The translations under genes were made by a program, and so were the position numbers. A stretch of DNA of 32,885 bases from CAZVWQ01 sp964631275 (GTDB lineage Bacteria; Patescibacteriota; JACMRA01), in the NCBI GenBank assembly GCA_964631275.1, contig CAZVWQ010000017.1:1-32885 (forward strand). The letters are read 5' to 3'. The stretch's first letter is position 1. The number at the start of each line of letters is the position of its first letter. The notes under the pieces are model-generated. The model ran no database searches and was not told the DNA's origin. It saw nothing but the letters and a program-made list of their open reading frames with translations. Shown one piece after another: positions 7,901 to 13,841 of this stretch.

Positions 7901-8434
7901 AGAGTTATTATAATTAAGCTTACCTAAAATAGTTAAAAAATCAATAGTAGCATCTTTTAAGGTTCCAGAAATTTCGTATTCAGCACGCTCTCCTGGGCTC
8001 AAGTCGGGTAGATTTAATTTACCTAATTCTATCTTGATTTTTTGGTTGTTCGTGGTGTTGAGATTCTCTGCTCCTTCCCACCTTACAGCTTCTTTAGTAG
8101 ACAAAAGGTTGACTGATACTTGGCTAATAGTCTCAACTATGCTAGTGTTTTGAAAGGTGGCTAGAATTTTAATTTCTTCCCCTAGTCCAAATTTTTTTTC
8201 TTTACTAAACCTAACAGAACCACTTATCAAAGCTGGCTCGCTAGCTTGAGCCCTATTAGGGTTGCTTCGGTTAAATATAAAAAAAGTCAAAATACTCCCA
8301 GCAATGAGATAAACTCCAACTACAGTAACGATTAGATTTCTATATTTTCTTTTTGGTTTAACCGCTTGTAGAAAATTCTTATTTCTTTTCTTACCTGGAT
8401 GAACAGTTAATTTATAATTTGGCAGTTTTGCCAT
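4988..8434 (-). CDS. Giant membrane-anchored extracytoplasmic protein
   Basis: 1148 residues. A basic cytoplasmic N-terminus (about 1-32, rich in Lys and Arg) is followed by one transmembrane segment at about 33-54, so this reads as a signal anchor with some 1090 residues outside. The exterior appears to be a string of beta-rich, immunoglobulin-like domains: repeated phrases such as YDPGEEVRVKLDLS, ELPPGKYSALFI and INQLGNQQGIYRIKL resemble MG2/Big-type modules. A low-complexity acidic insert at about 233-282 (Glu, Asn, Thr and Gln) separates the first domains from the rest. Scattered cysteine pairs could be disulfides. I do not recognise a specific family. It is monocistronic and flanked by repeats; a structural or adhesive envelope role is inference. 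Confidence 0.8.
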   Translation of the reverse strand: MAKLPNYKLTVHPGKKRNKNFLQAVKPKRKYRNLIVTVVGVYLIAGSILTFFIFNRSNPNRAQASEPALISGSVRFSKEKKFGLGEEIKILATFQNTSIVETISQVSVNLLSTKEAVRWEGAENLNTTNNQKIKIELGKLNLPDLSPGERAEYEISGTLKDATIDFLTILGKLNYNNSQGQQRTDTNRIYTQLISSTKTSQENLPLVLDKETYDPGEEVRVKLDLSSFVEILEMEPKETQINKEEGEDNQENTEPEENTNSEETSEPKEDQEEAQINETKDKVKEGKIYISNRENGKIANTFDCIFENTPVCEITISELPPGKYSALFISNKGNIFSKIQWFEIGTTNTSSNLIPSTQANMVTPFSSLSVNGKAPIIVDRVISKNESINGKNCIFEIYKENTKITEIKSNVDSNRSCRTILDINQLGNQQGIYRIKLANSDIQTQISFIPKAESLLQIQNQTVTPQKDQPLNILVDEIIGEDGGVISESTLSVNIYNHNTGQIEEISTLGGETLTVKDGQFKTEIPGNYFTSSGQYLLWVRLESGRVSDFINLVYSDTKVGFSQSGILVEDYSQLRVDRDSKFYINGITDRDGNQIAQGECTAEIYSIGDSLNPISLNGLIDQGKCEVILNKGKINKAGPILVTFAGINNSNAISQSRIFQLTSGDPDNYGEINFEIEPIRKKYANNLIIGPVTDSFGNLTDSFNLNLNFYDQDDNLINQFNDLNIQEGYLKIAIPATTLDNDSIKIRLKSGDQELISRDIETTVEFEGQKIILPNIPETLDPEKSLTVGISELDNNELEFCQVKFIKNKEQFLEESIPYSFEDKKCQLDWAVESFRDVPRVLLKFIVGDKIFTNVINLKPGEPANFFKIFPQVRFNSQNELEISLLTTPLIDRHGLPASTGEVRWEYNNKIENNNIKEGYASLKILAQKLESKDIQEQLGKTFLDLDLDVSASISAISRTNNIRIYLDNYDIANSSEEFRITQGSDYVTKNKPQIFSFFGWSCKALIISNSKVFREAITHWQGNDCYVQAEGDIGKNTLVFDNNGFEAGRFDYTMGTTEQYIEWCIDEDDSCNQIQVIAPTTSVIEAIIYDGQNQYKFSGDELSNTITISQNGLNPLKKYLVEVSYSNTEGDRIIHYKEILGERLQN

Positions 8435-8655
8435 GATTTTTTATTTATGTTTTTCTAAGAATGTTATTAGTATTCTATACTTTTTCCTTTTTTGCAAGTT
8501 TTTTAAGTATAGTTTTTGCTATATAGCTAATTGATAATAAGATTTTGATATTTTATTTCTTCCAAACTTACTTTAAATTAATGTTTATGTCGAATTTACT
8601 ATGAGAAAGCAATTTTTCAAGGTTTATTTTTTGCGGCTCAAAAATTTTTATTTTC

Positions 8656-8669
8656 GTTACCATGGCAAC
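8656..8669. promoter_or_regulatory. Inverted repeat upstream of sufE
   Basis: GTTACCATGGCAAC is a 14-base dyad with one mismatched pair, centred on CCATGG. It lies about 17 bases before the putative -35 of the sufE promoter, so it could be an operator for a regulator of Fe-S metabolism. That function is inference, and short dyads can arise by chance. Confidence 0.35.
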
Positions 8670-8685
8670 AAACAAAATTACTATT

Positions 8686-8713
8686 TTGCAATAGTAGAGA
8701 TTATTCTTATAAA
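8686..8713 (+). promoter_or_regulatory. Candidate sufE-murA promoter
   Basis: TTGCAA (8686-8691) and TATAAA (8708-8713) are separated by 16 bases and placed 18 bases before the sufE ATG, so the transcript would have a very short leader without a Shine-Dalgarno. The -35 lies within a small dyad CTATT-TTGC-AATAG (8681-8694). The rest of the gap from 8435 shows nothing else. Confidence 0.42.
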
Positions 8714-8731
8714 CCAAACAAACACCTTTTA

Positions 8732-9133
8732 ATGTCTAAATTAAAAGACCTAATAAGCCTAGAATCTTGGCCAGAAAAGTATGAATTTTTAATTGAACTT
8801 GGTAGTCTCTTACCAGATTTAAAATCAGAACAAAAAAACAACCAGAATTTAGTTTTGGGATGCACTTCTAGAGTTTGGTTAATAAGTCAATTTGAAGACG
8901 GCAAAATTAAATTACAGGCTACCTCAGATTCCTTGACAGTTAAAGGACTTTTAAGCATTATATTAGAATTATTCAATGACAAAAAGCCTGTAGAAATTAT
9001 GACTTTTGACGCTAAATTCATATCCGAAGCTGAGTTAGACAAAAATTTATCACTCAATCGAATTCAGGGCATGCAGGCTATAATCAAAAAAATTAAACTT
9101 TTAGCTTTATCTTATTCAACTAATGTCAATTAA
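8732..9133 (+). CDS. sufE: SufE-like sulfur acceptor for Fe-S cluster assembly
   Basis: 133 residues, the usual size of SufE. The active-site region VLGCTSRVWL places the persulfide-accepting cysteine at residue 44, matching GCQS-VW in the family. SufE takes sulfur from the cysteine desulfurase SufS and passes it to the SufBCD scaffold; none of these partners is in the window. The C-terminal part has the family's helical motif with NRIQGMQAI. The 3' end overlaps the murA start by 11 bases, so the two are translationally coupled, an unusual pairing with no obvious functional link. Confidence 0.87.
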   Translation: MSKLKDLISLESWPEKYEFLIELGSLLPDLKSEQKNNQNLVLGCTSRVWLISQFEDGKIKLQATSDSLTVKGLLSIILELFNDKKPVEIMTFDAKFISEAELDKNLSLNRIQGMQAIIKKIKLLALSYSTNVN

Positions 9134-10469
9134 TCAGTCTATAGATTTTGTTATTCATGGAGGCCAAAAATTATCTGGACAAGTAAAAACTAACACTTCC
9201 AAAAATGGAGCTATGGGGCTTCTTTCGGCTAGTCTTTTAAACTATGGAACTACTATTTTACATGGTATACCACAAATCGAAGAGGTTAAGAGAATTTGTG
9301 AAGTTCTCGTTAGTATTGGCGTTAAGGTTGAGTGGTTAGACAAAAATTCAATAAAAATTCAAAGACCAGAAGTTTTAGATTTGCAGGCAATTGATTTCGA
9401 TTCAGCCTCTAAAACTAGAACTATAATTATGTTTTTAGGGGCTTTGATTCATGATTTTGTTAATTTTGATTTACCTAACTCTCAAGGTTGTAAATTAGGC
9501 AAAAGAACAATTAAACCACACCTTTATGCTCTACAAAAACTAGGAGTAAATATTAAAGTCAAAGAAACAAAATACAAAGTTGATGCTACTGAATTAAAAA
9601 AATTAAAAGACCAGCGAGACAAGATTGAGAGAGAAATTATAATGTTCGAAAAAGGAGATACAGCAACTGAGAACATTTTGATTGCTACTGCCAAAATGCC
9701 TGGAATTACCAAAATCAAATTTGCTTCTTCCAATTATATGGTTCAAGATGTTTGCTTTTTTTTAAAAAAACTAGGTATCAAAATTGAAGGAATTGGAACT
9801 TCTACACTAATTGTGCATGGTAAGCCCGAAATTAATACAGAGATTAGACATTGTAATTCGGAAGACCCGATAGAATCCATGATGTGGGTTAGTGCAGCTA
9901 TTTGCACTGGATCTGAATTAAGTATTTCTAGGGTACCGATTGAATTTTTGGAATTAGAGTTATTCAAATTAGAAAAAATGGGATTAGACTACGAAGTTGG
10001 TCAAAAATATAAAGCAGAAAATGAACACACAGATCTGGCAGATATAATTGTTAGACCGAGTCAGTTAATTGCTAGTGAAGAAAAAATAACTTGTGGACCT
10101 TTTCCTGATATTAACATAGATAATTTACCTTTTTTTGTACCTATTTCGGCTTTGGCAAAAGGACAAACTCTAATTCACGATTGGGTCTACGAGAATAGAG
10201 CGATTTATTTTTTAGAACTTAGTAAGTTAGGCGTTTCTATGATTCTAGCTGACCCACATAGGGTTTATATTAACGGGCCAACAGAATTTAAGCCAGCTCA
10301 AGTTGTTTGTCCTCCAGCACTCAGGCCAGCAATGATCATCCTAATAGCAATGCTGGGAACACAAGGCACTTCAATCCTGAGAAATGTTTACTCAATCAAA
10401 AGAGGTTATGAGGAGATCGCTGAAAGGTTGAATTTACTAGGAGCAAAAATTGAGATTATTAAGAGTTAA
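9123..10469 (+). CDS. murA: UDP-N-acetylglucosamine 1-carboxyvinyltransferase
   Basis: 448 residues, slightly longer than the usual 420-430. MurA transfers enolpyruvate from PEP to UDP-GlcNAc, the first committed step of peptidoglycan synthesis, in the cytoplasm. The substrate-binding Lys-Asn pair (K27, N28 in TSKNGAMG) and the catalytic-loop cysteine (C123 in QGCKLGKR, matching GGCAIG-RP) are present. The late arginine of the PEP site lies in PPALRPAMI. A lysine/glutamate-rich insertion at about 151-168 explains the extra length. Cys at the loop predicts fosfomycin sensitivity from family knowledge. Its ATG lies inside the sufE 3' end. Confidence 0.9.
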   Translation: MSINQSIDFVIHGGQKLSGQVKTNTSKNGAMGLLSASLLNYGTTILHGIPQIEEVKRICEVLVSIGVKVEWLDKNSIKIQRPEVLDLQAIDFDSASKTRTIIMFLGALIHDFVNFDLPNSQGCKLGKRTIKPHLYALQKLGVNIKVKETKYKVDATELKKLKDQRDKIEREIIMFEKGDTATENILIATAKMPGITKIKFASSNYMVQDVCFFLKKLGIKIEGIGTSTLIVHGKPEINTEIRHCNSEDPIESMMWVSAAICTGSELSISRVPIEFLELELFKLEKMGLDYEVGQKYKAENEHTDLADIIVRPSQLIASEEKITCGPFPDINIDNLPFFVPISALAKGQTLIHDWVYENRAIYFLELSKLGVSMILADPHRVYINGPTEFKPAQVVCPPALRPAMIILIAMLGTQGTSILRNVYSIKRGYEEIAERLNLLGAKIEIIKS

Positions 10470-10627
10470 TTATAGCAATTCCACATTCAACTTATACTAT
10501 TTCGCCATAAATCATTTACTATGATATAAGACGGTTTTACCTTAAAAAACTAAACTTTTCTCTGAATTTTTTGGAATAATTTTATAGCAAATTGGTATTA
10601 GATAAGTTATTAGTATTATACTTAGAC

Positions 10628-10741
10628 TATACTTATTTGATAACCAAATTTAACATCAAAGCTAAGCTTAATTCGATTTTAAAAGTATTTTGTAGCTTTT
10701 TAAGATTTAAAAATATAAATTTTGAAACTGAATTGAATATA
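10628..10741 (+). repeat. D-family TATA-bounded repeat, copy D1 (114 bp)
   Basis: Begins TATACTTA and ends TTGAATATA. It shares with 18696-18810 the blocks CTTAATTCGATTTT (or variant), CTTTTTAAG, and AATATAAATTTTGAAACTG (or variant). The reverse-strand copy is near 16448-16557. The closing TATA (10738-10741) opens the next module. Confidence 0.68.
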
Positions 10742-10788
10742 AATCAGTTTACTATTACCCTAAATTTAGTTCTTCATAAGGAAATATA
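10738..10788 (-). repeat. A-family repeat, half copy A7
   Basis: Read on the plus strand it holds the outer half of the A module: ATCAGTTTACTATTACCC then TAAATTTAG and AAGGAAATA, as in 20234-20320 and 23637-23761. It is cut after GGAAATA, at the internal position where the complementary half copy A3 begins. It shares TATA with D1 on the left and C2 on the right. Confidence 0.6.
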
Positions 10789-10891
10789 CTAAACTGTTAA
10801 CTAATTAGTGTAGTTTTTTTGGCTGTGGTTTTTTTATTTAAGCAAACTAAAACCTTCAGTTAAATCATAATTTAGTTAGCATTTGAGTATA
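10785..10891 (+). repeat. C-family TATA-bounded repeat, copy C2 (107 bp)
   Basis: Starts TATACTAAACTGTTAAC and ends TTTGAGTATA. It has the same length as C1 (517-623) and shares AGTTAAATCATAATTTAGTT with it. Its left TATA is shared with A7. Confidence 0.75.
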
Positions 10892-10922
10892 TACAAAAAC
10901 TATCTTGCTTCAAAATATTATC

Positions 10923-11011
10923 TGGCGGTGAGGCAGGGATTCGAACCCTGGGTAGGGAATACCTACAACACGTTAGCAGTGTGCCGCTTTCGACCACTCA
11001 GCCACCTCACC
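10923..11011 (-). tRNA. tRNA-Ser (anticodon GCU)
   Basis: The acceptor stem GGTGAGG/CCTCACC is perfectly paired, with discriminator G and an encoded CCA. The anticodon loop reads CTGCTAA, giving anticodon GCU for AGC and AGU codons. A long class II variable arm (around GTAGGTATTCCCTAC) and the T-loop TTCGAAT confirm a serine tRNA. The innermost anticodon-stem pair would be A-C. It is an isolated gene on the minus strand. Confidence 0.96.
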
Positions 11012-11483
11012 CATTAAGCATTTAAGAGTTCCTTTATTCTCAGGCTTTTGTCAAGCAAAGCTCAGGTTTAGATTCGGCTAAGCTACAAAAAAAGAGCCTA
11101 CAAATATTCTAATATTAATCAAAAATAATCACATGAAACCTTTTTTAGTAAACATTTGATTTAGACTCCTTTTAATTCTAGATTAGAACTTTTTAGTTAC
11201 AGCGATCTTACACTAAACTTTGAAAATTATTAACTGCTAAGTTTGTTTTTAAGTAAGTTAATATGCTATGCAAAATACCTAGTTTTGTACTAGTTTAGCT
11301 ATGCAAATGATTACAAGTATTTGATTTAATTGATTTGTTTTTTTGAATATAAAAATACAACCTTATCATAATTAATAGTTTCTGTTTATTTTTAAAGGTA
11401 AAAAATAGGGAAAAATTAATTTATACTCAAGTCTAGTTTCATTTATAAACAAAACTTAATTTAGTTCAAAAGGTTTATTTTTG

Positions 11484-11510
11484 ATCTAAAAGTAAAAATT
11501 GATGCAAGTT
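11484..11510 (+). repeat. J repeat, copy 1 (27 bp)
   Basis: ATCTAAAAGTAAAAATTG followed by ATGCAAGTT. The same 27 bases with one change occur at 25915-25941. It precedes an A repeat here and a D fragment there. Confidence 0.6.
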
Positions 11511-11573
11511 CTGGAAAATTATGAGACAAGATCATTAAACATATTAACAGATTTGTGCATAAATTATAAGTTT

Positions 11574-11683
11574 TATACCCTTTTGACTAATCGTTACGGT
11601 AATTACTCGTTAAGAATTTAGCTCAAATAAAAAGTATTTATTTTCTTATTAATTTTAGTTTAATTAGTAAACAGATTGGGTAT
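11574..11683 (+). repeat. A-family repeat, near-complete copy A2
   Basis: Starts TATACCC, carries the core CTAATCGTTACGGTAATTAC followed by TCGTTAAGAA, and ends with CAGATTGGGTAT, the reverse of the TATACCCAATCTG end seen at 20234. The terminal inverted repeat is therefore TATACCC/GGGTATA. It is identical to A1 over 30 bases at the core. Confidence 0.75.
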
Positions 11684-11802
11684 GCTGAATAGTAAAATTC
11701 TGTTGCTAAAGGGTAATTGAGTTATTACTTGACTAAGTATAAATTAAGAGTAAACCTAAAAAACATTAATTGCCTAGTCTACACTATTAATTAATTCTAA
11801 AA

Positions 11803-13284
11803 ATGTTAGAAGAAAATTATCAGAGCGAGTTCGATGTTGATAACCACTACAATCACTTTGAAAAGCAAAATGCTAGATTTACTTTTGGAAAGTTTGTTTC
11901 ACTTGTTTTGATTTTAACAAGCCTGACGCTTTTAGGTTTTGGCGGTTACTTTGGTTACCAAATTTTAGCTTCAGAAAATACGGCCTTTGTGTGTGAAGAT
12001 GGTGAAAATTGCAGCAACCAAAATTTATTTGGAGATTTGATTGGAGGGATCTTTGGTAATGAAATTAAATTAAAAGGTCAAGCCCAAGGAAGGACTAATT
12101 TTTTGATGTTAGGACTTGATTCTGCAGCTAGTTTAGCTGATACAATTATAATTGCCTCTCTTTTTTATGAAGAGAAAAAAATAGTAACTTTAAATATACC
12201 TAGAGATTTATATGTTTCAACAAGTTATCAAACTAATTCAGGCTCTAAGCAAAATTTTTCAGGTAAAGTAAACTCATTATACCCTTTAGCTGATAGTAGC
12301 TCTAATAGAGTAGGGGCTGGAGTTGAGGCTTTGAGTAATTTTATTAATTCTGAATATGGAATCGAAATTCACTACTGGATGAATACTAATTTTGAAGGCT
12401 TAGAAAAAGTTGTAAACGAACTAGGAGGAATAACCGTAAATGTTGATAAAGCTTTTACAGATTGCGAGTTTCCAAATAAAAATTACAGAGGTTTTATTAG
12501 GCCTTGCCCAAGCTTTGAGACTGGAGTTCAAGAAATGGACGGAGAGACCGCTTTAATCTATGCTCGTTCTCGTATGGCTCCTCAGGACGGTGGTGATTTT
12601 GCTAGAAGTAGACGACAAAGTATTGTAATTCAAGGAATTGTTGAGAAAGCTAAACAATTAGGAGTTATAGATAATATTAACAATATTAACAACTATCTGT
12701 CTATTTTTAGTGAATATTTAGAGACAAATATTAAGCCTAGTGAAATTTTAGCTCTAAATAAAGTTTTGAACCGAATGAACCTTAGTGATGACTTTTTAAG
12801 ACTGGTCTGGGAAGATGGTAACGGGATTTATTGCACAGGAGATCCCGCTAGAGGTTATAATTTGGTTTATTGTGGGGGCTTAACTCCAGGCATCCAACAA
12901 TCTTCACAGTCACGAGAAAAAGCTCAAAACCAAGTTAGAGAAATGTTATTCTATGCCCAGTCTCAAGAATTATTTAGTGCTAGAACTGCAATTTTAGGTA
13001 ATCAAAGTAAAGACACAGTTAGTATTCGTGATGATTTGTTTAAGGCTGGTATGAATAATGTATATTTTAACAATCTCTACTCCTCAGAAATAAAAGCAGC
13101 CACTCTTAGTAGCACTGAAAAAGCTATAGCTTATATTGACAATCCTAGGCTTTTAGATCCATTTAAAACCTTAATAAACAAAGTAGAAAAAAATATAGAG
13201 GTAGTAGAGGGTATCCCAGGAACATTAAATATTCCAGCTGCAGCTAACAAGCCAGAAATTATAATTTGGGTAGAATCTATTTAG
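11803..13284 (+). CDS. LytR-CpsA-Psr (LCP) family wall-polymer transferase
   Basis: 493 residues. A short cytoplasmic N-terminus, one transmembrane segment at about 30-53, and an extracellular LCP domain at about 95-275. LCP enzymes move polyprenyl-linked glycopolymers onto peptidoglycan. The conserved pyrophosphate-binding features are visible: LMLGLDSA, the arginine in NIPRDLYV, KVNSLYP, and the arginine-rich ALIYARSR with DFARSRRQ. Residues from about 380 to the end resemble a degenerate LytR C-terminal domain. Cysteine pairs at about 64/70 and 221/234 could be extracytoplasmic disulfides, which fits the thiol-export genes at 21-23 kb. It is monocistronic. Confidence 0.9.
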   Translation: MLEENYQSEFDVDNHYNHFEKQNARFTFGKFVSLVLILTSLTLLGFGGYFGYQILASENTAFVCEDGENCSNQNLFGDLIGGIFGNEIKLKGQAQGRTNFLMLGLDSAASLADTIIIASLFYEEKKIVTLNIPRDLYVSTSYQTNSGSKQNFSGKVNSLYPLADSSSNRVGAGVEALSNFINSEYGIEIHYWMNTNFEGLEKVVNELGGITVNVDKAFTDCEFPNKNYRGFIRPCPSFETGVQEMDGETALIYARSRMAPQDGGDFARSRRQSIVIQGIVEKAKQLGVIDNINNINNYLSIFSEYLETNIKPSEILALNKVLNRMNLSDDFLRLVWEDGNGIYCTGDPARGYNLVYCGGLTPGIQQSSQSREKAQNQVREMLFYAQSQELFSARTAILGNQSKDTVSIRDDLFKAGMNNVYFNNLYSSEIKAATLSSTEKAIAYIDNPRLLDPFKTLINKVEKNIEVVEGIPGTLNIPAAANKPEIIIWVESI

Positions 13285-13325
13285 AATTGGCCAGAATTTT
13301 TACTTGTTATATAAAGCTATTTGAT

Positions 13326-13453
13326 TATACTAAACTGTTAACTGCTCAGTGAGTTTTTCTAACTGTGCTTTCTTTATTATCTTTATTATTTAATCAAATT
13401 AAAATCTTCAGTTAAATCATAATTTAGTTAGATTTAGTTAGCATTTGAGTATA
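13326..13453 (+). repeat. C-family TATA-bounded repeat, copy C3 (128 bp)
   Basis: Has the same ends as C1 and C2 (TATACTAAACTGTTAAC and TTTGAGTATA). It is longer because of two short internal duplications: TTATTATCTTTATTATTTAA, and GTTAGATTTAGTTAG near the right end. The right TATA (13450-13453) is shared with G1. Confidence 0.75.
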
Positions 13454-13574
13454 AATCAATTCAAACTAGGACTTTTTTCATTTTTAAAAAATATTTTTTG
13501 ATACTGATTAAATTAAACTAAAACGGTAGTTTAAACTTCCAAAAAAAACTAAAACTTGCTTTGTGGTAAGTATA
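13450..13574 (+). repeat. G-family TATA-bounded repeat, copy G1 (125 bp)
   Basis: From TATAAATCAATTCAAACTAG to TTGTGGTAAGTATA. It has the family blocks GGACTTTTTT and TTTTTTGATACTGATTAAAT. Its length matches G3 (125) and G4 (127). Confidence 0.7.
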
Positions 13575-13621
13575 ATTAAAAAAGACATGGGCGGGACTAC
13601 TTCGTAACCTTGATTAATTGT

Positions 13622-13708
13622 GTCTCAAAACCTATTTTTACTGTTGATTAATATCCATTTTATGGGCTCAAAGTTCTGTAAATTTGGGTTACGGGATAAG
13701 ACTATTCA
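13622..13708 (+). repeat. B-family repeat, copy B2
   Basis: Closest relative is 17156-17239, with shared blocks CTGTTGATTAATATC, TTTTATGGG, TCAAAGTT and GTAAATTTG. It runs directly into E2. Confidence 0.65.
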
Positions 13709-13803
13709 ACTTAGATAAATTATTAGATATTAAGTTTGTTTTAAACTAAGCTTAGGATGCCCGAAATATCTAACTGCTATATGATTTAGCTATATAAATT
13801 TAT
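13705..13803 (+). repeat. E-family repeat, copy E2
   Basis: Full-length partner of 4893-4987, with TTATTAGATATTAAG and TTTAGCTATATAA-type blocks in the same order and spacing. Both E copies lie immediately downstream of the 3' end of a minus-strand gene. Confidence 0.65.
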
Positions 13804-13841
13804 AAATATGAAATAATTAAGATTAGAAACAGGTTTGACCT

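Larger units (their letters stand above)
10470..10922. other. Intergenic region filled by a D-A-C repeat chain
   Basis: No gene. A 24-base exact copy of the E1 leader sits at 10471-10494, directly after the murA stop. Then a chain of three modules occupies 10628-10891, and the tRNA-Ser 3' end follows. A short reading frame across the repeats (from about 10592) is a by-product of AT-rich repeat sequence, not a gene. Confidence 0.6.
11012..11802. other. Long intergenic region between tRNA-Ser and the LCP gene
   Basis: No coding region or RNA gene seen. It contains a J-type repeat (11484-11510), a near-complete A repeat (11574-11683), and AT-rich sequence around 11337-11430 that weakly resembles 24300-24420. 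The promoter of the LCP gene should lie here but I could not single one out. Confidence 0.55.
13285..13841. other. Convergent intergenic region built of C-G-B-E repeats
   Basis: Lies between the convergent LCP and clpC 3' ends and consists almost entirely of repeats: C3 (13326-13453), G1 (13450-13574), B2 (13622-13708) and E2 (13705-13803). No gene or clear terminator seen. Confidence 0.65.

Noticed and set aside
8328..8347. ACAGTAACGATTAGA-like sequence inside the 1148-residue protein gene, resembling the A repeat core
   Set aside because: The match is limited to about 13 bases without the flanking blocks and it codes for the transmembrane segment; most likely coincidence.
10592..10792. 66-codon plus-strand frame between murA and tRNA-Ser
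   Set aside because: It spans the D1-A7-C2 repeat chain and has the composition of AT-rich repeats; no protein features.
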